From Linderina pennispora (taxonomy: Eukaryota > Kickxellomycota > Kickxellomycetes > Kickxellales > Kickxellaceae), in assembly GCF_002104995.1 (NCBI RefSeq), contig NW_024468257.1, positions 806,001-870,000 on the forward strand: a DNA stretch of 64,000 nucleotides. The letters are read 5' to 3'. Positions 53,722 to 62,582 of the stretch are shown one piece after another. The translations under genes and the position numbers were made by a program. The first letter of the stretch is position 1. Every line of letters begins with the position of its first letter. Under the pieces are notes generated by a model. It worked only from the letters and a program-made list of their open reading frames with translations. It was not told the DNA's origin and did not search any database.

Positions 53722-56451
53722 ATGGACGACGCCTCCCACACTAATCTTGCGCATACAACGCTGCTCGTTAGCGGCATGACCTGTGCTGCCTGCGTCAATA
53801 CAGTCGAGCAGCAGCTGAAGAGCTCTGGCGCCAAAACGGTCTCAGCCGATCTCATGACTGGGCTGACCACAGTCGTACACGATGCTGGGCTTCTCTCCAG
53901 CGACAATGTGTGCGAATGCATCGCTTCCTTAGGGCTTGAGGCCGAGGTTTTGCAGACACACCAGCCAGTCGATAGAATGCTGGACCAGAGCGAGGAGGCC
54001 TGGCTTGAGTTCAGAGTGCCTGTCGCTGACGCACAGCTGCCAACTGTCACCCTGGAACACACCGCAGGCGTAGTTTCAGTCTGTGTTGCCGAGGATAATT
54101 CGGCAGTCAGCGTGCGGTACTTGCCAAAGGTGGTAGGTGAGCGCGAGATCGTGGAGAAATTGAAAGAGACTGGTGTGGAGGTACGCGAAGAAGTAGCAGT
54201 GATAGCCCCAAACCCATCGCGGATAGCTGCTCAGCGCATGCACCAACACCAGCGCTCCGCTGGCAGGCGGTTCCTCGTTTCACTCATATTCGCAGTACCA
54301 GCCCTGCTCTTGATGCTGCTGAACTCGATGCTGGCGCTCTCGCATCCCATATACAGGTTTCTGCACAAACGCACAGCAGGCTTGTACACACCTCATACAG
54401 CATGCATGTTTGTGCTTGCTACGCTGTGCCAGATCGTCCTGGGCTCCCGGTTCTACATGCACGCAGCCAAGGCGCTGCTAAAGGCACGCACGGCTAACAT
54501 GGATGTGCTGGTAGTGCTAGGCACAACAATGGCATATGCAGGCTCGATTGTGAGCACGGTCATGGGGTGTAGCGATTTCTTCGAGACGCCGATATATCTC
54601 ATCTCGTTTGTGCTGCTGGGCAGGTGGCTCGAGTCAACAGCCCGCGGACGCAGCGCCAGCACTGTGGCATCGCTGATTGCACTGCAGCCGCAAACCGCGG
54701 TCCTGGCCGATGGGGCCGTTATTGGCGTTGAGGAGATCAAGCCTGGCGACCTGATTTTGGTCAGTGGAGCGTCGCACATTCCGTGCGACGGCATTATCGT
54801 GCAAGGTCGGACATACGTCGATGAGTCGCTGATAACTGGCGAGTCGTGCAGCGTGGCCAAGGCACCAGGCTCGAATGTGGTTGGCGGGTCGTTCAACCAG
54901 ATGCGCAACATCCAGATCCGCGCTACTGCAGCAACCGACAGATCGGTGCTGTCTCGGATTATCCAGCTTGTTCGCGATGCGCAGGCCAACAAGCCCAGGC
55001 TGCAGCAGGTTGCCGACCGGGTCGCCTCCAAGTTTGTAGTGCTTGTCACCGTCGCATCTGTGCTGGTCTTCATTGTGTGGATAGCTGTGGGGGCGCGCGG
55101 CGGGATCAAACGCCAGTGGATCGAGAGCAAGGGCATGGCCAATCACCAGCACAACCTGCATGACAAGGAGCGGCTCACACGTATCTATGACACGATCTTC
55201 GCCTTGCTCAACGCCATCAGCGTGCTGGTCATCGCGTGCCCCTGTGCGCTTGGTCTGGCAGCACCTACAGCGATCATGGTAGGTACTGGCGTGGCTGCGC
55301 GCCTGGGGATCCTAATCAAGGGCGGCGGGGTGGTCATGGAGGCTGCTAGCAAGGTTGATGTTGTGGTATTTGACAAGACTGGGACGCTGACGCAGGGCCA
55401 TCCGTCGGTGGTCGACTTGCGCGAATTGCGTGGGCTGCCGCCAGGCTGCAAGGGCTGGATATACAGCGCCATCCACGCGATCGAGAGCATGAGCAACCAC
55501 CCACTGGCCTCTGCTGTGCGGCAGTTCATTGAAATGCATACCCGGATCACCCAGGACATCGAGATCTGGGAACACGAGGAGGTGCCGGGCTGCGGCACCC
55601 GCGCTCTAGTCAGCGTGCCAGACGACCTGCGGGAGCACCTGGGCTGGGGCGAGTCGCAGAAGGCGTATCTGAGTATCGGCAGGGAGGGCTGGGTGTGGGC
55701 GGACACGTCGTTTGTCAGCTCGCTGTCGCCAGAGGAGCGCAGCGAGCGAGAGTGCAAGAGGCAGTGGGAGACCAACGGATACACTCTCGTTTCCGTGTGC
55801 CTGCAGCCGAAGCGCAGCCACGACGTGCGCCAGGCATCCTGGCCTGTGCCTGCCTGCCCGCTCCTGTCATTTGCTGTCGACGACCAAGTGCGCCAAGAGG
55901 CCAAGTTTGTCATCGACAGCCTGCAGCGTAGTGGAGTCGAGGTGTGGGTTGTGTCGGGCGACAAGGCCGAGGTCGTCCAGGTAGTGGCCAACCAGCTAGG
56001 CATCAGGAACATTATCGCCGGCGTGCTGCCAGGCGAAAAGTGCGAGCGCATACGCGGGCTACAGTTTGCTGGCGATCGGCGCAGGGTCGTGGCCATGGTC
56101 GGCGATGGAATTAACGATGCGCCAGCTCTGGCCCAGGCCGATATTGGGATTGCTGTGGACTCAGGCACGGCCACGGCCATTGAGACCGCGCCCGTGGTCC
56201 TGATGCGCCCGTCTCTGCTGCCGCTTCTGACCTTTTTTGACATCTCCCTGGTGACGATGCGCCGCGTCAAGCTGAACTTTATCTGGGCATCTGGCTACAA
56301 CCTCGTGTGCCTGCCCATTGCCGCCGGAGTGCTCTACCCGGTGATCGGACGCGGTCTTCCACCCGCTATGGCTGGCCTTCTCATGGTGCTTAGCAGTTTT
56401 ACGGTAATGCTGAGCAGCCTTTCATTAAAGCTCTATAGAGGCAAGTACTAA
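53722..56451 (+). CDS. CCC2: Cu(I)-transporting P1B-type ATPase (CCC2/ATP7 type)
   Basis: Pumps copper into the trans-Golgi for multicopper oxidases. A single frame of 909 residues from 53722. It has one clear N-terminal HMA domain with GMTCAACV. A second domain-like segment (~90-160) keeps the spacing but has lost CxxC. Catalytic features are all present: TGES actuator loop, the intramembrane CPCALG copper site, DKTGTLTQG with the phosphorylated Asp, SNHPLA (the HP motif), and GDGINDAPALAQADIGIA. The start is set by the TATA box at 53638. Its stop is only 7 bp from that of the convergent FAM32A-like gene. Confidence 0.95.
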   Translation: MDDASHTNLAHTTLLVSGMTCAACVNTVEQQLKSSGAKTVSADLMTGLTTVVHDAGLLSSDNVCECIASLGLEAEVLQTHQPVDRMLDQSEEAWLEFRVPVADAQLPTVTLEHTAGVVSVCVAEDNSAVSVRYLPKVVGEREIVEKLKETGVEVREEVAVIAPNPSRIAAQRMHQHQRSAGRRFLVSLIFAVPALLLMLLNSMLALSHPIYRFLHKRTAGLYTPHTACMFVLATLCQIVLGSRFYMHAAKALLKARTANMDVLVVLGTTMAYAGSIVSTVMGCSDFFETPIYLISFVLLGRWLESTARGRSASTVASLIALQPQTAVLADGAVIGVEEIKPGDLILVSGASHIPCDGIIVQGRTYVDESLITGESCSVAKAPGSNVVGGSFNQMRNIQIRATAATDRSVLSRIIQLVRDAQANKPRLQQVADRVASKFVVLVTVASVLVFIVWIAVGARGGIKRQWIESKGMANHQHNLHDKERLTRIYDTIFALLNAISVLVIACPCALGLAAPTAIMVGTGVAARLGILIKGGGVVMEAASKVDVVVFDKTGTLTQGHPSVVDLRELRGLPPGCKGWIYSAIHAIESMSNHPLASAVRQFIEMHTRITQDIEIWEHEEVPGCGTRALVSVPDDLREHLGWGESQKAYLSIGREGWVWADTSFVSSLSPEERSERECKRQWETNGYTLVSVCLQPKRSHDVRQASWPVPACPLLSFAVDDQVRQEAKFVIDSLQRSGVEVWVVSGDKAEVVQVVANQLGIRNIIAGVLPGEKCERIRGLQFAGDRRRVVAMVGDGINDAPALAQADIGIAVDSGTATAIETAPVVLMRPSLLPLLTFFDISLVTMRRVKLNFIWASGYNLVCLPIAAGVLYPVIGRGLPPAMAGLLMVLSSFTVMLSSLSLKLYRGKY

Positions 56452-56458
56452 TAAACCG

Positions 56459-56767
56459 TTATCCCGGGCCGACCTTTGGCATCTCGTTGTGCTCAGGTGC
56501 CTGCTCCAGCTTGTTGTTGAATTCGCGCACCCGTTCGCTATGCGATTTGGCCGCCATCTTTTCGATCCGCTCCATCTGCCGTTTGCGCTGCACCTGCTCG
56601 AACTTTCTTTCGGCCTCGGTCTGCGTGACTGCCTGGACTACTGGCTCCGAGTCCTTCGATTCCTTGTGGTGGCGCTTTTTAGACTTTTTAGACTTTTTCT
56701 TGAACAGTTTCGAGTCCTTTTTGAGTTTGAGCGACCCGTGGACGACGCCGTTGTCGTATGCCGACAT
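56459..56767 (-). CDS. FAM32A-like small nuclear protein
   Basis: A 102-residue basic protein. The start MSAYDNGVVHGSLKLKKD, a Lys-rich stretch (KKKSKKSKKRHHK), KRQMERIEKMAAKSHSERVREFNNKL and the end EHNEMPKVGPG follow the layout of FAM32A: SLKLK at the start, KRQMERI..A.K.H..RV..FN..L, then ..IPKV. In humans FAM32A is a component of spliceosomes after the first step and supports 3' splice-site use; the same job here is inferred. An in-frame Met at 56821 would add 18 residues; 56767 fits the family better. Confidence 0.85.
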   Translation of the reverse strand: MSAYDNGVVHGSLKLKKDSKLFKKKSKKSKKRHHKESKDSEPVVQAVTQTEAERKFEQVQRKRQMERIEKMAAKSHSERVREFNNKLEQAPEHNEMPKVGPG

Positions 56768-57480
56768 GGTTGGAAGCAGAGTGTGGGTGATATGACAAGC
56801 GTGCATCGCCCATGTCGCCACCCTGCTGCATAGTGATGAAGCATGACGGCAGTAGCGTATGGGTACTACCCGAAATCACTCAATTACCTTACATTAGTAA
56901 TCTCGTGAACACGAAAACTATCGGTCCAGTCGGTGCGCTATTTTTACACCATGCCGATCGACGTAGACAAGAGGAAAAAAAAGGTGTGCTTTGTAATGAC
57001 AAAGTACAAGGCATCGACGTGCATCTGGCGCGTACTAATAATCACCTGAATTCTGGGCGAGACACAGTGCCAATACACACCCTCCAGACTTGGCATAGTG
57101 GAGGCCCGGTGCAATAGGAAATGATCGGCAAATAAAGGCATTGGAGCGTTGCACACCGCACAGGCAGAGAGGTTAGGCTTTTCATTCCGTGGCCGACGAC
57201 TGTATTCGCTGGTGACACTGGCTTCAGAATCCCGATCAACACTATATTGTGGAGTAAGCGCGCGACGAAAGACTCAAGCCCGTGAGGTCGAGAGAAAAGG
57301 GCCCAGGTGTTTGTGCTTGCCCAGTTTTTCCAGACTGCTCGCTGCCAAACGATGCCTCCCTTCTCTCTCTGCTTCTGACAGCTTTTTTTATTTTCGATTT
57401 TCATCTCTTTGCGACCCACTTGCTCAGCTGGACATACGCTTCGCACCTGCTGAGTTTTTTTTTGTATTTCTGCATCTGTC
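56768..57480. other. divergent intergenic region FAM32A / TBC gene
   Basis: About 710 bp before the TATA box of the TBC gene. Chance frames only, no supported gene. Confidence 0.5.
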
Positions 57481-57488
57481 TATAAATA
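57481..57488 (+). promoter_or_regulatory. TATA box, probably of the TBC-domain gene
   Basis: TATAAATA, ~420 nt upstream of the ATG at 57906. The distance, and a CAG/GTACGG donor-like string near 57532, suggest an intron in the 5' leader. Confidence 0.35.
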
Positions 57489-57905
57489 GACCCGCGTCTG
57501 TGTCCATTATCCCCTTCTTGGCTTGATTTACAGGTACGGTGTGCTAAGGCTATCTGCAGATATGTGGTTTATGGCCCCTCTCTGCTCGGCAAAGGGTCTC
57601 CTCCACACTCGCCAAATCTCTTTACTTGCAACAGCATAGTATACCACCAACAAAAAAGTATCTGGCCTCTATCCAAACGCTCAATTCCAGCACGCTCTGG
57701 TCGGTTAACGCCTTGGAAGGATTTGCACGGCAACTGCAACCGAACGGAACCGCTTCGCAGACCACAAAAACAACAACAGAAATTTTTCTCAAACCAGTGC
57801 TAATCACCCAAGCTCTCTTGTTCTAACTCGCCGTGGCTTTGTCTCCCTCTCCTTCACATCCTCTTCTACATCCAACATTTTCACATATAGTATTTCTAAA
57901 GGCTT

Positions 57906-60878
57906 ATGCTCTCCCACGATCATCGCCAGCCCGAGGCTGCTGGCACAGCAGTAGCGAGTACGCCAATAGCAGCCATCGTCACAGTGGCTTCTGAATCAGC
58001 CGCCAGCAGCGAACCACAGCCACGGATCCCTGGTACCACTGGGCTTCGTGTTTCTCCACCTGTTTCTCCTTCGTATGCTCCAGTCCACCCCCTCCGCATT
58101 CACACAAATTTGACAACCCCACCACAGCACTGCGACCAGCAATTCGGCGGCCACAAGAAGAAGGACTCCAAATTCGACACCACCGACGACGAAGACGACA
58201 GCACCAATAGCAACAACAAAGACGAATACGACACAGCGCTTATGCTAGCCCGCGCCGAAGTTGCCAACGACCTGCTTTACAGAGATCCGAAACGAGTGGT
58301 TATCGAGCACGGCCATTTGCAGGCAGACAAGAACACGCTGATTTCGCTGGCCGACGTTACATCTCCCACCCTGCGAACTGCACTCCCGACTCTGCCCCTT
58401 TCGCCACCGCAACAAAACACAACAACAGCAGCACAGACAATGGATGCATCGGATGCTCATATAGCGCCACCGCCGCAAGGGGGACCGCGTCGACGCGGCT
58501 CGAACGACTCGTACAAGGTCTACCCGTCTGACGACGAGCGCGCACTGCCCGAATTCATCCTCAGCAGCAAGACTATGGACGAGCTTGACGCAGTCACGGG
58601 TGCCTGGGAAGAGGCCCTGGACAGCCTGCCTGACGGCGACTTCTGGCAGTCGGTGATCTCTGACCTTGACGGCTTGCAGAAGCGCGCTCCGCTGCACCTG
58701 GCCGCCAAAGTGCGGGCTGGAATTCCAGCTCGGCTGCGTGGCGTCGTGTGGCAGACACTGACCAAGGCGCGCTCGACATATCTGCAGACCGTGTACTCCC
58801 AGCTGGTCAAGGAGCCCTCGCCCCACGAGCGTGTTATCCGCCGCGATCTGACCCGCACGTTTCCCAGAATCCCAGTATTCAAGCGTGAGGGCGGTGATGG
58901 CCAGCAGTGGCTGTTCCGGATCCTCAAGGCCTACTCGTTGTATGATGCCGAGGTCGGCTATTGCCAGGGCCTCGGCTTCATTATCGGCCCGCTGATTCTG
59001 AGTATGGGCGAGTGCGAGGCGTTCTGTGTGCTGGTCCGCTTGATGGAGACATACGATCTGCGCGGCATGTTCACCGAAGACATGGCCGGGCTGCACCTGC
59101 GCCTGTACCAGTTCCAGATTCTGGCTGCTGAAATCATCCCCGATGTGATGCACCATTTTGAGGAGCACGGAGTCCTGCCAGCAATGTATGTGCCAGCATG
59201 GTTCTTGTCGCTGTTTGCCTACACCATGCCCTTGGGCTTTGTCCTGAGAGCCATGGATGTGCTCATGGCTGAGGGCGCGCCAGAGTCCATCATGCGCATG
59301 GGCATATCCCTGCTGCGGCGCAACGCGGCCGCGCTGCTCGAGCAGGAAGATTTCGAGTCCATCATGCGCGTGCTCAACACGGGACTCTACGACGAAGAGA
59401 ACTGCCCGCGTGACCGGCCCGGCTTCATTCTGCAAGAGGCATCCCAGCTCAGCTCCATTGTCACCAGTGCCCGGCTAGAGTCTCTTGAGGCGCAATACTG
59501 CAAGGAGTCCGGTGTAGTGCTCAAGGGCCGCCCCAGCACAGCCGCCGAGCGCCCGGCAATTGATGTTACGGCGCCGAACCGCACTATTATGAACTTTTTG
59601 GGCTGGCCGTGGGGCAACAACAACTCGGGCCAGAACAGCATTTCTTCGTCCGTCGCATCAACACCGCACCCAGGCACTACTCCGGCTGCACCGCGGTGGA
59701 AGCTCGGCAGCATTGGCGTGCCCGGCAACAACAAGAGCGCGCTAGATACCCCTGAGGACCAAGAGTCGAGCGGCCGCATTAGCCCCCGCGTGCTTGAGCT
59801 GACCGAGGCGCAAAAACTGCACTCGCAGCAACTGCGCGAGCAGATGCTCCGCGAATTGCAGAAGCAGGAAAACAGCCCAGCCACGATCCTTGGCTCGATA
59901 AGCTCGCTTACTCTGAACTCTGAGATCAAGCCCCGTGAGTCTGCCGACTCGTCGACCGCCACCGGCCGCACGTCCTCTGAGGAGGATCCCAAGGTGCGGC
60001 CATCTGACAAGAATGACAACGCGTGGCGCGAACAGGTCCTGGAGCCGCTCCAGCGCCAGTTGCACGACGCCCGGGTCACCTGCGACACTCATCGCGATGC
60101 CCTGGTCGCGCTGCAGGGCGACCATTCGTCGCTGATGACCGATCTAGCCTTGGTCAAGACTGAGCGTGCGGAGCTGGCCGAGCAGAACGAGCAGCTGCGC
60201 ATGCTGATTCGCAAGATGGATGGCGAGCGTCAAAAGTTCCAGCAGGAGCGTGAGGACAACGCTGAGAAACTGCAGCGAGCTGAAATGGCACTGATTCGTG
60301 CCCGCATGGAGCTGGCAGAGGCCGATGAGGACCGTGCAACGCTGCAGCGCCAGCTGAGCAATCTGCGCAAGTTTGTTTCCGAGTCCATCGATACGCCCGT
60401 GTCCCCGACGGGCAACGCTCACCGGACCAGCATTGCCACCGACCTTCCCCGGCAGCAGCCCCAGCAACAGCAACGGCCAGGTAGATTCAGCATTTCCAAT
60501 CTGACGTCCAACTGGGGCCTGCGCGGCTCTGTCAGCCCGCGTGCATCGCTGCAGCACGACATGTCGTCGGCAAGCATATCCTCTGCTCTCTCTTCCTCCC
60601 AGCAGACCGACGACGGACCCCTGCAGCAGCTGTCAAACGCATCGATCCACAGCAGCAACAGCAGCAGTCGGATATCGATTGACAAGCACTCGAAGCGCTC
60701 CTCAACCATCCCCATTGCCTCGCTCCACCGCAGCAAGACGCAGCCGTCAAACATGACCAGCCATGTTGCTGACGCCCTCAATGACTACTCGATGGCAGGT
60801 GATGTGCCCACCCCGCGCGGCACCGTGCAAGGCAGCAGACAAGATGCGCTGGCCCGCCTCAACGGCGGCGGGCGCTAG
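57906..60878 (+). CDS. TBC-domain Rab GTPase-activating protein, Gyp5/EVI5-like
   Basis: Single-exon protein of 990 residues. A disordered N-terminal ~250 residues is followed by a TBC domain (~265-500) with RAGIPARLRGVVWQ, the arginine-finger motif IRRDLTRTFP, and the glutamine-finger motif YCQGLGFI, so catalytic residues are kept. After a Ser-rich linker, a coiled coil occupies ~700-830 (for example EQLRMLIRKMDGERQKF and AEMALIRARMELAEADEDRATL). The C-terminus is Ser/Gln-rich. TBC followed by coiled coil is the layout of Gyp5/Gyl1 and EVI5, which act on Rab8/Sec4-class or Ypt1-class GTPases in exocytosis. The exact Rab target is not readable. Confidence 0.9.
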   Translation: MLSHDHRQPEAAGTAVASTPIAAIVTVASESAASSEPQPRIPGTTGLRVSPPVSPSYAPVHPLRIHTNLTTPPQHCDQQFGGHKKKDSKFDTTDDEDDSTNSNNKDEYDTALMLARAEVANDLLYRDPKRVVIEHGHLQADKNTLISLADVTSPTLRTALPTLPLSPPQQNTTTAAQTMDASDAHIAPPPQGGPRRRGSNDSYKVYPSDDERALPEFILSSKTMDELDAVTGAWEEALDSLPDGDFWQSVISDLDGLQKRAPLHLAAKVRAGIPARLRGVVWQTLTKARSTYLQTVYSQLVKEPSPHERVIRRDLTRTFPRIPVFKREGGDGQQWLFRILKAYSLYDAEVGYCQGLGFIIGPLILSMGECEAFCVLVRLMETYDLRGMFTEDMAGLHLRLYQFQILAAEIIPDVMHHFEEHGVLPAMYVPAWFLSLFAYTMPLGFVLRAMDVLMAEGAPESIMRMGISLLRRNAAALLEQEDFESIMRVLNTGLYDEENCPRDRPGFILQEASQLSSIVTSARLESLEAQYCKESGVVLKGRPSTAAERPAIDVTAPNRTIMNFLGWPWGNNNSGQNSISSSVASTPHPGTTPAAPRWKLGSIGVPGNNKSALDTPEDQESSGRISPRVLELTEAQKLHSQQLREQMLRELQKQENSPATILGSISSLTLNSEIKPRESADSSTATGRTSSEEDPKVRPSDKNDNAWREQVLEPLQRQLHDARVTCDTHRDALVALQGDHSSLMTDLALVKTERAELAEQNEQLRMLIRKMDGERQKFQQEREDNAEKLQRAEMALIRARMELAEADEDRATLQRQLSNLRKFVSESIDTPVSPTGNAHRTSIATDLPRQQPQQQQRPGRFSISNLTSNWGLRGSVSPRASLQHDMSSASISSALSSSQQTDDGPLQQLSNASIHSSNSSSRISIDKHSKRSSTIPIASLHRSKTQPSNMTSHVADALNDYSMAGDVPTPRGTVQGSRQDALARLNGGGR

Positions 60879-60964
60879 GCACCTACAAGACAGTTGTACT
60901 AATTTTCAGATTTCTAAACACCGCAGATACTATATTAGAAGTTGTGCTTCTTTGGACGTCCCCT

Positions 60965-61615
60965 TTACGCAGCCATGCCCATGCTCTCGCGCAGCTCTGC
61001 CAGCTCGTCGTCCTCGTCCTCCTCGACTGGGATGCTCGGTTGTCTGACCGCACCTGAGGGGATCTTGGGCAGAGATACGGGCGCCCGCTCGGCATTGAGC
61101 AGCTTCTTGTCGAGCTCCTCCTGCTCCAGCTCCTCCAGCTCGGCGTTGAGCTCGTCCTCGTCGAGCTCGGCACCAAAGAACTGCGGCTGCGAAATAGCCT
61201 CTGATACCTCGTTGGCCAGGTCCATCTGATCCCTAATGTCGTCCATAGTCTGGTCGACCTTGTCGATATCCAGGTCCTTGTGAATGTTCTTCATGGCCTC
61301 TGCGCCCTTCTGCATCGCCTTCATCGTTTCCAGGTTGACGTTGGCCGCCTCAATGGCCATAACCTGCGTCTCGAGCGTCATTCGCGACCCAGATATTTTC
61401 TCAATCTGCGTCTCTAGCAACCGTTTACGCTTCAGCGCCGCCAGTGCTGCCTGCTTGTTCTTGGTCGCGTTGGCCCGCGCTACCTTCACCTCATTGTCTA
61501 TTTTGGCCTGCAAGTGGCTCTCACGCTTCTCGAGCATTGAGAGGTTCTCCCGCAGTGTTATGATTGCGTCTTTGGGTGTTGCCTTGGGCTTCGACCCGCC
61601 GAAAAACAGCTTCAT
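60965..61615 (-). CDS. SNF7: ESCRT-III subunit SNF7/VPS32 (CHMP4)
   Basis: Main filament-forming subunit of ESCRT-III in multivesicular body formation and membrane scission. From MKLFFGG at 61615 it has 216 residues in one exon. An N-terminal basic helical hairpin (LEKRESHLQAKIDNE, KNKQAALAALKRKRLLE) is followed by ISGSRMTLETQVMAIE, the central VDQTMDDIRDQMDLANEVSEAIS helix, and an acidic C-terminus. The end ELAELRESM matches a MIT-interacting motif for Vps4. Functionally linked to the AMSH genes near 8-10 kb, which bind ESCRT-III tails through their N-terminal domains. An upstream in-frame Met at 61738 is rejected; the extension is a chance Ser/Phe-rich sequence. Confidence 0.95.
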   Translation of the reverse strand: MKLFFGGSKPKATPKDAIITLRENLSMLEKRESHLQAKIDNEVKVARANATKNKQAALAALKRKRLLETQIEKISGSRMTLETQVMAIEAANVNLETMKAMQKGAEAMKNIHKDLDIDKVDQTMDDIRDQMDLANEVSEAISQPQFFGAELDEDELNAELEELEQEELDKKLLNAERAPVSLPKIPSGAVRQPSIPVEEDEDDELAELRESMGMAA

Positions 61616-62582
61616 TGTAGTAAATTGCAAAGGGAAATTGTGAGTTGCAAAAAAAAAAAAAGAAGAAAGAAACGTACTGCAGTGAGAAACGAAGAGACGA
61701 CTGAGGGCTCTGTGCCTGTGTGAAAACACTCTTGGCATACGCCAGCAATGGTCATGACATCACGTGGATGGGTGATCGAGTAAATCAAATTACCGAATAC
61801 AGCAGCGCTACCCGTTGCTGTGCGCTTGTTGGCCAGCGGCTGCTGGATGACCCTGCTGGATGGGTGATGTTTCAGTGTGACCATGCACACCTGCTCGCGA
61901 CATGGACGGCTGGTGGTACTGTAACGCAGCACTTTGTGACTTTGGACAAGGAGCAGGCCAAAGATTTTCGCCATGAGAAACACAGGCGGCAGCCATAAAT
62001 AGGGAATTTGTTTGTAGAAACGAGCAGATTCCGACATGAGCGATCGACCCGCTTTCTAGGTACAGAATCCACAAAACAAAGCATAGCAGCACTTTAAAAC
62101 TGCGAGCCTGCCTTGATAAAAAAGACTTCATATATATGCTCGTTGTGCGCACTGCCACGGCTTGGCTTGGGCCAGGCTAGTCCCAGCTCCATATGGCTCG
62201 GTCCAGTGTGAATAGGCGATCTTCGCAGTATTACCGCTTTCCGGTCAGTCTGTAAACTGACAACAATCGCCCTCTCTTGCCTCAACGCTCCTTTTTTGCC
62301 ACTCTTTTACTACTTTTATTTTCTTCTAATGCTATTTTAAACAGCCCAGCAGAGACATATAGGCCGGCCTTTCCGCTTTTCCTCGTTTCCCTCGTTTCGA
62401 AAACCTTTCCGTTTCTTTTATTTTTTTTCACCCTATATCACTTCACCCTTTCCCTCATATATCCCTTGCCCTTTTGTCTCTCTGGCTATTCCCTCCTCCC
62501 TTATCGCCTCCAGCTCCTTATCCTACCTCTATCACTTCCCCCTCGTTTTATTGAATCCACCAACCTACATTTTGTTTTGACA
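61616..62582. other. divergent intergenic region SNF7 / RGS gene
   Basis: About 970 bp. The right third is strongly CT-rich, as in leaders of fungal genes. No gene seen. Confidence 0.5.

Noticed and set aside
55185-56270. 361-codon open frame on the minus strand
   Set aside because: It is the antisense shadow of the copper ATPase, whose motifs are unmistakable on the plus strand.
58245-59435. 396-codon open frame on the minus strand
   Set aside because: Antisense shadow of the TBC-domain gene; no motif of its own.
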